The translations under genes and the position numbers were made by a program. The notes under the pieces were generated by a model. The model saw only the letters and a list, made by a program, of their open reading frames with translations, made no database searches and was not told where the DNA came from. From contig NZ_SMKQ01000043.1 of the NCBI RefSeq assembly GCF_004348995.1, positions 1 through 50,817 of the forward strand: a stretch of DNA of 50,817 nucleotides, written 5' to 3'. Shown here piece after piece: positions 33,644 through 41,985 of the stretch. The stretch comes from Nonomuraea terrae. Lineage in GTDB: Bacteria; Actinomycetota; Actinomycetes; Streptosporangiales; Streptosporangiaceae. How positions within the stretch are numbered: the first letter of the stretch is position 1; the number at the start of each line of letters is the position of its first letter.

Positions 33644-34192
33644 ATGAGTTCCACGCATCCGCCCTTTCGCGCCTCGGACGGGGAACGTGACCGGGCGATC
33701 GACGAGCTCAGAGATCGTGCCGCGGAGGGCCGGATCTCACACGACACGTTCGTCGGCCGGGTGGACCAGGCGCTGCGCGCCCGCAGCCGGGAAGAGCTCG
33801 ACAAGCTGGTGGCCGACCTGCCTCAGCGGCCGACGTTCCGGCAGCGGCTGACCGACGCCGTCTCCTCGGTGTCGGAGTTCACCACCAGGCTTCAGTCCGC
33901 CTGGCGCAAGCCGCGCCTGCCCCGGCTGGCGCTGCCCGACGACGACCGGCCGCGTTACGTCGTGGGCCGCGGATCGGCCTGCGATCTCGTGCTGTCGGAC
34001 CTGACGGTTTCCCGCGTCCACGCCGAGCTGCGGCGCGCCGCCGACGGCGAGTGGATGCTGGTCGACCTCGGCTCGCTCAACGGCACCCGGCTCAACGGGT
34101 GGCGGCTGGTGGGGCCGGCGCGGGTGAAGTCGGGTGACGAGGTGTCGTTCGGTGACTGCGGCTTCCTGGTGACGTCGGGACTGCCGTCCTAA
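33644..34192 (+). CDS. DUF1707 and FHA domain protein
   Basis: From the ATG at 33644 the product has 182 residues. An N-terminal DUF1707 module (RASDGERDRAIDELRDRAAEGRISHDTFVGRVDQAL) is followed by a helical linker and a C-terminal FHA domain. The FHA domain has the phospho-Thr-binding residues in VGRGSACDLVLSDLTVSRVHAEL and GSLNGTRLNG. FHA domains bind proteins phosphorylated by Ser/Thr kinases, so a role in kinase signalling is likely. An earlier in-frame ATG at 33596 would add 16 atypical residues. GATACT six bases before the chosen ATG suggests a leaderless message. Confidence 0.85.
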   Translation: MSSTHPPFRASDGERDRAIDELRDRAAEGRISHDTFVGRVDQALRARSREELDKLVADLPQRPTFRQRLTDAVSSVSEFTTRLQSAWRKPRLPRLALPDDDRPRYVVGRGSACDLVLSDLTVSRVHAELRRAADGEWMLVDLGSLNGTRLNGWRLVGPARVKSGDEVSFGDCGFLVTSGLPS

Positions 34193-34291
34193 CATCGCGC
34201 CAATCCCCGATAAATACGGATATTTGCGGATTACAGGCTGACTGCGCTGATTCATGCTGCAGGCGATCCCCCAGTCACCCTTGGAGACCCC

Positions 34292-35836
34292 ATGCGGCGC
34301 ACCTCAGCCTCCCTCGTCGCGGGCGCGCTCGTCGCGGCCCTCGCGTGGGCGTCCGGCCCCTCCTCCCCCGCCGTCGCCCTCGATCCCACCGCGGGCGTGG
34401 CGGACCTGACCCAGGACATCAACCAGATCCTCAGCGACTCACGGCTCACGATCGCCCGGGCGGGCGTGGTCGTGAAGAGCGCCCAGACCGGCGAGGACCT
34501 GTACGCCACCGACGCCGGCAAGCTGCTCACCCCGGCCTCCAACACCAAGCTGTTCACCTCGGCCGCGGCGGCGGAGACGCTCGGCCTCGACTACCGTTTC
34601 CCCACCACCGTCCTGAACGCCGGCCGCAAGGCGGGCTCGGTGCTGACCGGCGACCTGGTGCTGCGCGGCACCGGTGACCCGACGATGCTGGCCGAGGACT
34701 ACGACGCCCTGGCCGCCCAAGTGGCGAAGGCGGGCGTGAAGCTCGTCACCGGCAGGCTGGTGGCCGACGACACCTGGTTCGACGGGCAGCGGCTCGGCAA
34801 CGACTGGGCCTGGGACGACGAGACCGCGTACTACGCGGCGCCGATCTCGGCCCTGACCGCCTCCCCCGACCGCGACTACGACGCCGGCTCGGTGATCGTC
34901 GCCGTCTCCGCGGAGGACGGCAAGGTCAAGGTGACCGCCACGCCGCCGACCGACTACCTGGAGATCGTCAACCAGGCCACGACCGGTAACGAGACCGACG
35001 TGCTCATCGAACGCCGGCACGGCACCCGTACCGTGGTGATCACCGGCACGGTGGCGGATTCGTACCAGGAATGGGTGGCCGTGGACGACCCCACCGCGTA
35101 CGCGTCCACGCTGTTCCGCGCTGCGCTGAAGAAGCACGGCGTCAAGGTGCTCGGCCCGACCGTCACCGGCGCCGCACCGGAAGGGGCCGGGGAGCTGGCC
35201 CGGCACGAGTCGATGACGCTCGGCGAGCTGCTGGTGCCGTTCATGAAGCTGAGCAACAACATCCACGCGGAGATCCTCACCAAGGCCATGGGCCGCAAGG
35301 CGGCGAACCAGGGCACCTGGGCGGCCGGGCTCAAGGTCGTCACCGACTTCGCCCGGGCGAACGGCGCCCAGGTGATCAACATGCGGGACGGCTCGGGGCT
35401 CTCGCGCCGCGACGGTTTCTCCCCCGCCTCGATCGCGCAGTTCCTGACCGCCGTACGGGGCAAGCCGTGGTTCCCCACCTGGTACGAGTCGCTGCCCGTG
35501 GCCGGCAACGCCGAGCGGTTCGTCGGCGGCACGCTGCGCAGCCGGATGCGGAACACGCCGGCGGCGGACAACGTCCGGGCCAAGACCGGCTCGCTCACCG
35601 GGGTCACGGCGCTGTCCGGCTACGTCACCAGCGCCGACGGCGAGCCGCTGGTCTTCTCCATCATGCTCAACCAGTACCTGTCGGCCTCGCCGAAGGACAT
35701 CGAGGACCAGATCGCCGTACGGCTCGCGCGGTTCTCGCGGACGGCGGCGACCGCGGACGTCAGCCCGCTGCGCGCCGGCCAGGCGAGCCAGGCGGGCGAC
35801 CTGGAGTGCTCGTGGCTGAAGCCCGCCGAGTGCTGA
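34292..35836 (+). CDS. dacB: D-alanyl-D-alanine carboxypeptidase/endopeptidase (PBP4 type)
   Basis: This is a 514-residue secreted peptidase of family S13. The signal peptide is about 1-29. The active-site motifs are SxxK at Ser83-Lys86 (PASNTKLF), SxN at Ser321-Asn323 (KLSNNIHAE), and KTG at 431-433 (RAKTGSLTG). The large insert between the first two motifs is typical of PBP4. It trims or cleaves D-Ala cross-links in peptidoglycan outside the membrane. TTGGAG precedes the ATG. A strong terminator follows. Confidence 0.94.
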   Translation: MRRTSASLVAGALVAALAWASGPSSPAVALDPTAGVADLTQDINQILSDSRLTIARAGVVVKSAQTGEDLYATDAGKLLTPASNTKLFTSAAAAETLGLDYRFPTTVLNAGRKAGSVLTGDLVLRGTGDPTMLAEDYDALAAQVAKAGVKLVTGRLVADDTWFDGQRLGNDWAWDDETAYYAAPISALTASPDRDYDAGSVIVAVSAEDGKVKVTATPPTDYLEIVNQATTGNETDVLIERRHGTRTVVITGTVADSYQEWVAVDDPTAYASTLFRAALKKHGVKVLGPTVTGAAPEGAGELARHESMTLGELLVPFMKLSNNIHAEILTKAMGRKAANQGTWAAGLKVVTDFARANGAQVINMRDGSGLSRRDGFSPASIAQFLTAVRGKPWFPTWYESLPVAGNAERFVGGTLRSRMRNTPAADNVRAKTGSLTGVTALSGYVTSADGEPLVFSIMLNQYLSASPKDIEDQIAVRLARFSRTAATADVSPLRAGQASQAGDLECSWLKPAEC

Positions 35837-35849
35837 CATCCCGCTGAAC

Positions 35850-35880
35850 GGCGGCCCTCCACGACGCGTGGGGGGCCGCC
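35850..35880 (+). terminator. Terminator of dacB
   Basis: A 14-bp stem (GGCGGCCCTCCACG / CGTGGGGGGCCGCC, one G-T pair) with a 3-base loop begins 14 bases past the stop. Confidence 0.75.
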
Positions 35881-36069
35881 GCGGTTTACCGGGCTCATCC
35901 TGGAGCTCCAGCTTTGCCATGGAATTTCAGTACAAAACCGACCCGGAGCCGCCAGAATTTCGTTCGACGCACTTCAGAGGCGTCCCTGGACCACGAGAGC
36001 GCCGGGCTCAGCCGCCGGCCCATCCCCCCGAGCCGGCATCCCACCGCACGCCCCTTGCGCTCCTTCCGG

Positions 36070-36118
36070 GCGGACCCGGCCGCGTCCCACCCCGCACACG
36101 GACGGCGGCCGGGTCCGC
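36070..36118 (-). terminator. Terminator left over from the ABC permease gene
   Basis: A perfect 14-bp stem (GCGGACCCGGCCGC and complement) with a 21-base loop sits 16 bases past the stop of the truncated permease frame. The gene is gone but its terminator remains. Confidence 0.55.
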
Positions 36119-36133
36119 GATCTCCTCCGTGGA

Positions 36134-36271
36134 TCACACCTCGTCGTAGCGGAACCCGCCGATCGCCCGCAGGATCTCGGCGCCGATGCCCTTCCCCGTG
36201 GCCAGCCACTCGGCGATGAGCGCGCCGATGATCGAGGCGGGCACGGAGATCCGCGCGGAGGCGAAGACGTC

Positions 36272-36280
<9 letters not shown>
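36134..36280 (-). pseudogene. C-terminal remnant of an ABC transporter permease
   Basis: On the minus strand the last 45 or so codons read FASARISVPASIIGALIAEWLATGKGIG-like sequence to a TGA at 36134-36136. This is the conserved end of nitrate/taurine/thiamine-type ABC permeases (BPD_transp_1). Everything upstream of about 36280 is replaced by adenosine-deaminase sequence on the opposite strand, so most of the permease gene has been deleted. Confidence 0.75.
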
Positions 36281-37035
<755 letters not shown>

Positions 37036-37050
37036 AGTCCGCACGGACAC

Positions 37051-37088
37051 AGTTAAGGGGCCCACCCCTGCGGGCAGGCCCCTTAACT
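37051..37088 (-). terminator. Terminator of small secreted protein 1
   Basis: The stem AGTTAAGGGGCC / GGCCCCTTAACT (12 bp), continued by CCC/GGG across a small internal loop, lies 29 bases past the stop. The same stem recurs at 37696-37730. Confidence 0.8.
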
Positions 37089-37116
37089 ACGCTTGCTCAG
37101 CCGCTGAGGACCGACG

Positions 37117-37380
37117 TCAGCGGAACGAGCACGTCAGGTGGTCGTCCGCGTGAGCGAGGAGGAGCCCGCTCAGGAGTTCGGCGGTGTCGAGGTTGATCAG
37201 GCCGTACTTGGTGACCTCAACCTTGTGGCCGACGATGTTGTCCTTGCCACAGACGACGATGATCTTCCTGTTGTCCTTGCCGTCCTCGTGGTGGTTCGGC
37301 CACGTCTCCGCGAGCGCGGAACCGCCGGACAGAAGCAGGCCGCCGACGACCCCAGCCATGATGAGCCCTGATTTGAACAT
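37117..37380 (-). CDS. Small secreted protein, tandem copy 1
   Basis: The product has 87 residues. A signal peptide (MFKSGLIMAGVVGGLLLSGG, cleavage after SALA) precedes a mature part of about 63 residues, rich in His, Asp, Asn and Lys, with two cysteines (C44 in IVVCGKDN and C84 near the end) that could form a disulfide. No known family is recognised; in size and the paired cysteines it loosely recalls actinomycete surface peptides such as chaplins, but the sequence does not match. Its neighbour at 37760-38017 is a paralogue. Confidence 0.8.
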   Translation of the reverse strand: MFKSGLIMAGVVGGLLLSGGSALAETWPNHHEDGKDNRKIIVVCGKDNIVGHKVEVTKYGLINLDTAELLSGLLLAHADDHLTCSFR

Positions 37381-37695
37381 GGATGCATCTTCCCTTGTAC
37401 CGATTGGCTACGCTGCGTAGCCACCGGGGGTAGATTTCCCCCGCGGCTCGATGCAAAAACCGCGAGATCGTCATCCTTAACCAGCTCATATGCAACGCCG
37501 GTACGTAGCGCTAACGCAGATCATCTGCCTTGACGATCACATGTCTTTCGAAGGACGGGCGGGCGGTGATCTCATGACCTTCCCGCAACCATGCCCCAGG
37601 TCCCGCAATGGCCACCCCTGCCCAACATAGCAATTAATGCCGATACGCACCGTTACGCCGCACCCTGCCGCCGCCTTCACGCAGGTCCGGGCACT
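37381..37695 (-). other. Upstream region of secreted protein copy 1
   Basis: No gene is seen in these 315 bases. They are clearly related along most of their length to the 277 bases upstream of copy 2, including GATCACATGTCTT-like and CGATACGCACCGTTACG blocks (37641-37657), so the control region was duplicated with the gene. A GGGAAG ribosome site lies before the copy 1 start. Confidence 0.6.
37406..37422. promoter_or_regulatory. Palindrome upstream of secreted protein copy 1
   Basis: GGCTACGC-t-GCGTAGCC is a perfect inverted repeat 26 bases before the copy 1 start. The corresponding site of copy 2 (38043-38059, GACTACGC-t-CCGTAGCT) keeps most of the symmetry. It could be an operator or a leader hairpin. 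Confidence 0.5.
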
Positions 37696-37730
37696 GTTAA
37701 GGGGCCCACCCAGTGGGCAGGCCCCTTAAC
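37696..37730 (-). terminator. Terminator of small secreted protein 2
   Basis: GTTAAGGGGCC and its complement, with an inner CCC/GGG block, form the same stem as the copy 1 terminator; only the loop differs. Confidence 0.8.
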
Positions 37731-37759
37731 CAGGTTTGCTCAGCCGTTGAGGGCTTGCC

Positions 37760-38017
37760 TTAGCTGAACGAGCACTTCACATTGTCATCCGCGTGGCCAA
37801 GGATCCCGCTCAGGACCTCGTCGGTCTCGAGGCCGAGAAGGCCGTACTCGTGGTTGTTGTTCTCGTGTCCGACCTGGTTGCCCTCGCCACAGACGAAGAT
37901 GATCTTCCGGTTGTCGTTCTTGCCGTGGTCGTGCGGCCACGTCTCCGCAAGCGCGGAACCGCCGGACAGGAGCAGACCTCCCACGACCCCAGCCACGATG
38001 AGCCCTGATTTGAACAT
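37760..38017 (-). CDS. Small secreted protein, tandem copy 2
   Basis: The product has 85 residues with a signal peptide that differs from copy 1 at only one position. The mature part keeps NRKIIxVCG, a YGLLGLET-like segment and the final Cys (C43 and C82) but differs elsewhere, with more Asn and Glu (QVGHENNNHEYG). Two intact, diverged copies suggest both are used. Role unknown; a cell-surface or extracellular structural or binding function is only a guess. Confidence 0.8.
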   Translation of the reverse strand: MFKSGLIVAGVVGGLLLSGGSALAETWPHDHGKNDNRKIIFVCGEGNQVGHENNNHEYGLLGLETDEVLSGILGHADDNVKCSFS

Positions 38018-38356
38018 GGAATGTCTCCCTTTGGTACCGATTGACTACGCTCCGTAGCTACCGGGATTAGATCTTCCCGACTGCCCGATTCGAAAAACCG
38101 TGAGACCGACATCCTTCAACCAGCCATGTGCAACGCAGGTACGAAGCACGAACGCAGATCAGCAGCCTTGAGGATCACGTGTCTTCCGCAGCACGGGCGG
38201 GCGACGATCCCATGACCTTTCCGCAACCATGACTCAGGCCGCGCAGTGGCCGCCCCGGCCGGCAGGGCAGTTCGTTCCGATACGCACCGTTACGACGCCC
38301 CACCGGACACGACACCTTTCGCGCCCCAATGAGACTCCCGCCCGGGATGCGCCCGC
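38018..38356 (-). other. Upstream region of copy 2, up to the map gene
   Basis: The stretch has no gene. The first 277 bases are the duplicate of the region upstream of copy 1, ending with CGATACGCACCGTTACG (38278-38294). The remainder is the short 3' flank of map, where no clear terminator was seen. Confidence 0.55.
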
Positions 38357-39124
38357 CTACGGCAGCGTGAGGATGACAGGGCCGTTCTCGGTGATCGCCA
38401 CGGTGTGCTCGACGTGGACGCTCCTGCTCCCGTCGCCGGAGCACACCGACCAGCCGTCGGAGGCCATGACGTACTCGTCGTCGCCGCCGGCCATCAGACT
38501 GGGCTCGATCGCGATCACCAGCCCGGGCCGCAGCCGCAGCCCACGCCCCCTGTGGGCCTCGTTGGGGACAAACGGCGACTCGTGCATGGCCCGGCCGATG
38601 CCGTGGCCGCCGAAGTCGTTCTGCATGCCGTAGCCGGCGCCGCGGCCGACCGTGGACATGGCGTGGCCGATGTCGCCCATCCGGCCGCCGGGCAGGGCCG
38701 CCTCGATGCCCGCGGCGAGCGTCTCCTCCGCGACCCTGATCAGCTTGAGGTCCTCCGCACGGGAGTGCCCCACCGTGAAGCTGACCGTGCCGTCGGCGTG
38801 CCAGCCGTCGACGTACGCGGCGCAGTCGACGCTGATCAGGTCGCCGTCGCGCAGCCGGTACGACGTGGGCAGCCCATGCAGCATGACCCCGTTGACCGAG
38901 GTGCAGATCACCCCCGGGTACGGCGTCGCGCCGAACGACGGGTGGTAACCGAGGAACGACGCCCCCGCCCGCGCCTCCTCGATGACCGTCCTGGCCACCT
39001 CGTCGAGCTGCTGGAGCGACACTCCGACACCCGCGCTCCCGCGCACCGCGGCGTGCACGGCGGCGACCACCCGGCCCGCCTCCCGCATGGTCTCGATCTC
39101 CCCGGCCGACTTGAGCTCGATCAC
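38357..39124 (-). CDS. map: Type I methionine aminopeptidase
   Basis: From GTG at 39122-39124 (GGGAGG just upstream) the product has 255 residues, the standard size. All five metal ligands are present: D100, D111, H174, E207 and E239, plus substrate-site H83. It removes the initiator Met from new proteins in the cytoplasm. This copy stands alone in a zone of broken genes, away from the secY/adk locus where the main actinobacterial map sits, so it is probably an additional paralogue. An unusual AT-rich 24-bp palindrome lies directly in front of it. Confidence 0.93.
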   Translation of the reverse strand: MIELKSAGEIETMREAGRVVAAVHAAVRGSAGVGVSLQQLDEVARTVIEEARAGASFLGYHPSFGATPYPGVICTSVNGVMLHGLPTSYRLRDGDLISVDCAAYVDGWHADGTVSFTVGHSRAEDLKLIRVAEETLAAGIEAALPGGRMGDIGHAMSTVGRGAGYGMQNDFGGHGIGRAMHESPFVPNEAHRGRGLRLRPGLVIAIEPSLMAGGDDEYVMASDGWSVCSGDGSRSVHVEHTVAITENGPVILTLP

Positions 39125-39140
39125 TTCGCCTCCCTGCGTC

Positions 39141-39164
39141 GATAATAATACCGGTATTATTATC
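39141..39164. promoter_or_regulatory. 24-bp perfect palindrome in front of map
   Basis: GATAATAATACC followed immediately by its exact complement covers 24 bases, 17 bases upstream of the map start. It stands out as nearly pure A/T in GC-rich DNA and could contain the map promoter. A dimeric repressor site is the natural reading; the factor is unknown. Confidence 0.7.
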
Positions 39165-39873
39165 ACGCTCCGGCACGTCCGGCGGACGACAGGGTGCGCA
39201 GTTCGTCGAGCAGATCGCCGATCAGCGCCGATCCGGCGAGCTCACGAGTGGTCACGTAGCCCACACGACGCAGCGGTCCTCCGTCGCCGAGCTCGGCCGT
39301 GGCCACCTTGGGCGGCGCCCCCACGGCCGACAGCCTCGGCAAGATCGCCGCGCCGACCCCGTGACCGACCATGGACATGACCACCCCGTCGTCCTCGACC
39401 GTGATGTCGCCGGGCGGGATCCACTCCTGCGCGGCCGGGTGTCGCCCGAGCAGTTCTCGGGCCAGTCGATCATCGGCAGCGAGCGCGAATCCGGGTGGCC
39501 GGCCGGATGGGCCGGCACGTACGGCTCGGCGTACAGCTCCTGGCCGAGCAGGCCCTCGACGTGCACAGGAAGGGAGACGACCCTCACGTCGGCCCGTCCG
39601 TCGGCCACCTCGCCGGCGATGCCTCTGCCCAGGTCGGGCACGATGCGCACGTCCACGGTGACCCGGGGATGGCGCCGCCTGCCCCGCCGCGGTGGCCCGG
39701 GCGCCGCCGCGCCCGCGGTCGAACAGCACGGTCTCCATCTTGCGCTCGGCGGCGCGCAGCGCGTGCGAGACTGCCGACTGGGTCAGCCCGAGCCGGGCCC
39801 CGGCCGCCGACACGCTGCCCTCCCCGTCCACTGCCACGAGGACGCGCAGTTCGGTCGCGGTGAGATCGTTCAT
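39163..39873 (-). pseudogene. LysR-family regulator, frameshifted
   Basis: The N-terminus is a clear LysR helix-turn-helix (MNDLTATELRVLVAVDGEGS, then GLTQSAVSHALRAAE). After about residue 65 the effector domain continues only in another frame (VDVRIVPDLGRGIAGEVADGRADVRVVSL) and then returns to the first frame (DDGVVMSMVGHGVGAAILPRL). About 60 residues of a normal LysR protein are missing. An unbroken frame does span the region, but its middle has no protein character. The regulator is therefore probably inactive. Confidence 0.75.
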
Positions 39874-39978
39874 GCGACGAGAACGCATGACAGGCGTACG
39901 TTCCGCAACACGCAGAAACACCGCCCGATGGCATGCCCGGCGGGCCGGCCCTAGCGTCGGGGTCCATGAGAGTGATGC

Positions 39979-40407
39979 GTGCCGAACGGCGCGGGCCTCG
40001 GCGCGGCGATCGACGGCGCCGCGGACGGCTACGCCGCGCGGGTGATCGACGCCGACGGCGGCTCGCCGGTGAACGTGGTGCTGGACGCGATGGGCGGCCC
40101 CGTGTTCGACGCCGCGCCCGCCGCGCTGGCCCGGTTCGGCCGCCTCATCACGTACGGGACCTCGGGCGGCGCCGACCCAAGACCGGTCGATGCACCGCGC
40201 GGTCGGGGGCTACTGGCCGGGCGCGCACCTGCGCCTGACGGGAAGCACCGCGGCCGAGCCGCTGGCCGGCCTGATCGAGCTCGCCGCCGCCGGGCGGGTG
40301 CGCCCGCTGACCGGCGGCGAGTAGGAGCTCCCCAGGCCGGTCAGGCGCTGACGGACCTGGCGGCCGAGGGTACCGTCGGGAAGGTCGTCCTGCGGATGAC
40401 GCTGTGA
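39979..40407 (+). pseudogene. Quinone oxidoreductase-like remnant
   Basis: This is the C-terminal half of a zinc-type alcohol dehydrogenase/quinone oxidoreductase. GGSPVNVVLDAMGGPVFDAAPAAL and GRLITYGTSGG are in one frame, SMHRAVGGYWPGAHLRLTGS and AAAGRVRPLTGGE in another up to a TAG at 40322-40324, then QALTDLAAEGTVGKVVLRMTL back in the first. The catalytic N-terminal domain is absent. It is divergent from the broken LysR gene, which may once have regulated it. Confidence 0.8.
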
Positions 40408-40413
40408 CAGAGA

Positions 40414-40439
40414 CGGCGGGCGGGAACCCCCGCCCGCCG
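40414..40439 (-). terminator. Terminator of the ilvBNC operon
   Basis: A perfect 11-bp GC stem (CGGCGGGCGGG and complement) with an AACC loop lies 14 bases past the ilvC stop. Confidence 0.7.
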
Positions 40440-40453
40440 CGCTCCTGCGTCGG

Positions 40454-41446
40454 TCAGGCCTTGAGCCAGCTCATCATCGGGCGGAGCTTGGCGCCGGTCT
40501 TCTCGATGGCGTCCTCGGCCAGCTCGGCGCGGTAACGCTTGAACTCCTGCTGGCCGCCGTCGAACTCCTCGACGAGCTGCCGGGCGAAGGTGCCGTCCTG
40601 GACCTCGCCCAGGATGCGGCGCATCTCCTGACGGGTCTCCTCGTTGACGATGCGCGGGCCGCGGGTGTAGCCGCCGTACTCGGCCGTGTCGGAGACCGAC
40701 CAGTACATCTTCGAGATGCCGCCCTCGTACATGAGGTCGACGATGAGCTTCATCTCGTGCAGGCACTCGAAGTAGGCGACCTCGGGCTGGTAGCCGGCCT
40801 CGATGAGCGTGTCGAAGCCCGCCTTGATCAGCTCGGAGACGCCGCCGCACAGCACGGCCTGCTCGCCGAACAGGTCGGTCTCCGTCTCCTCCTTGAACGT
40901 GGTGCGCAGCGCGCCGGCCCGCGTGCCGCCGATGCCCTTGGCGTACGACAGCGCGAGGTCGAGGGCCTTGCCGGAGGCGTCCTTCTCGACGGCCACGAGG
41001 ACGGGCACACCGCGCCCGGCCTCGAACTGGCGGCGCACGAGGTGGCCGGGGCCCTTGGGGGCGACCATGCAGACGTCGACGCCCTCGGGGGCCTCGATGA
41101 GGCCGTAGCGGATGTTGAGGCCGTGGCCGAAGAACAGCGCGTCGCCCTCGACCAGGTTGGGGGCGACGTGCTCGGCGTACAGGTGGCGCTGGATGTGGTC
41201 GGGCGCGAGGATCATCGTGAGGTTGGCCTCTTCGACCGCCTCGGCCGGGGTGAGCACGCGCAGGCCGTCGTTCTCGGCCTTCTCGCGGCTCTTGGAGCCC
41301 TCCGGCAGGCCGACGCGCACGTCCACACCGGAGTCACGAAGCGAAAGCGCGTGGGCGTGGCCCTGGCTGCCGTACCCCAGCACGGCCACGTGGCGTCCCT
41401 GGATGATGGACAGGTCGGCCTGGTCGTCGTAGTAAATATCGGTCAC
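40454..41446 (-). CDS. ilvC: Ketol-acid reductoisomerase
   Basis: This is a 330-residue class I enzyme that rearranges and reduces acetolactate or acetohydroxybutyrate with NADPH, the second common step of Val, Leu and Ile synthesis. It has the nucleotide motif [19 protein letters not shown] and the substrate and Mg sites [33 protein letters not shown] and YECLHE-like [11 protein letters not shown]. The GTG start has AAAGG upstream. It is the last gene of ilvBNC, 14 bases after ilvN. Confidence 0.97.
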   Translation of the reverse strand: MTDIYYDDQADLSIIQGRHVAVLGYGSQGHAHALSLRDSGVDVRVGLPEGSKSREKAENDGLRVLTPAEAVEEANLTMILAPDHIQRHLYAEHVAPNLVEGDALFFGHGLNIRYGLIEAPEGVDVCMVAPKGPGHLVRRQFEAGRGVPVLVAVEKDASGKALDLALSYAKGIGGTRAGALRTTFKEETETDLFGEQAVLCGGVSELIKAGFDTLIEAGYQPEVAYFECLHEMKLIVDLMYEGGISKMYWSVSDTAEYGGYTRGPRIVNEETRQEMRRILGEVQDGTFARQLVEEFDGGQQEFKRYRAELAEDAIEKTGAKLRPMMSWLKA

Positions 41447-41460
41447 TTGCTCTAAACCTT

Positions 41461-41985
41461 TCAGGCGGTACGGTCCAATGCCCTGAGGGACCGGTCGGTG
41501 ATGGAACGGGCGCCGCGGCCGATGGCCACCATGCCCGACTGGACGAGTTCTTTGATCCCGAACGGCTCGAGAACCTTGATGAACGCCTCCAGCTTGTCGT
41601 GTGTGCCGGTGACCTCGATGGTCACGGCGTCGGCCGCGACGTCTACGCAGCGCGCCCGGAAGAGCTGGACGAGCTCCAGCACGTGGGAACGGCTCTCGGC
41701 GTCGGCCTTGACCTTGATCAGCATCAGCTCACGCTGCACGGACTGCGCCGGGTCGAGCTCGACGATCTTCAGCACGTTCACCAGCTTGTTGAGCTGCTTG
41801 GTGACCTGCTCCAGCGGCAGCTCCTCGACGTTCACCACGATGGTGATGCGGGAGATGTCGTCATGCTCGGTGGGCCCGACCGCGAGCGAGTCGATGTTGA
41901 ACCCGCGCCGGCTGAACAGCGCCGACACCCGCGCGAGGACACCCGGCTTGTTCTCGACAAGCACCGACAGCGTGTGTCTGGTCAT
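41461..41985 (-). CDS. ilvN: Acetolactate synthase regulatory subunit
   Basis: The product has 174 residues from the ATG at 41985, whose first bases overlap the ilvB stop (ATGA). An N-terminal ACT domain ([30 protein letters not shown]) binds valine, and a C-terminal domain follows (about 85-165). It raises the activity of the large subunit and gives it feedback inhibition. Confidence 0.96.
   Translation of the reverse strand: MTRHTLSVLVENKPGVLARVSALFSRRGFNIDSLAVGPTEHDDISRITIVVNVEELPLEQVTKQLNKLVNVLKIVELDPAQSVQRELMLIKVKADAESRSHVLELVQLFRARCVDVAADAVTIEVTGTHDKLEAFIKVLEPFGIKELVQSGMVAIGRGARSITDRSLRALDRTA

Larger units (their letters stand above)
37051..38294 (-). repeat. Tandem duplication of a ~640-bp gene unit
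   Basis: Unit A (37051-37657) and unit B (37696-38294) each contain, in order on the minus strand, an upstream region, the secreted-protein gene and the terminator. The offset between equivalent points is 637-644 bases. Signal-peptide codons, terminators and parts of the upstream region are nearly identical, while the mature protein parts have drifted. Confidence 0.85.

Noticed and set aside
37051..38294. CRISPR-like or toxin-antitoxin array in the repeated region
   Set aside because: The repeats are two whole gene units with signal peptides and terminators; there are no short regular repeats with spacers and no toxin or antitoxin motif.
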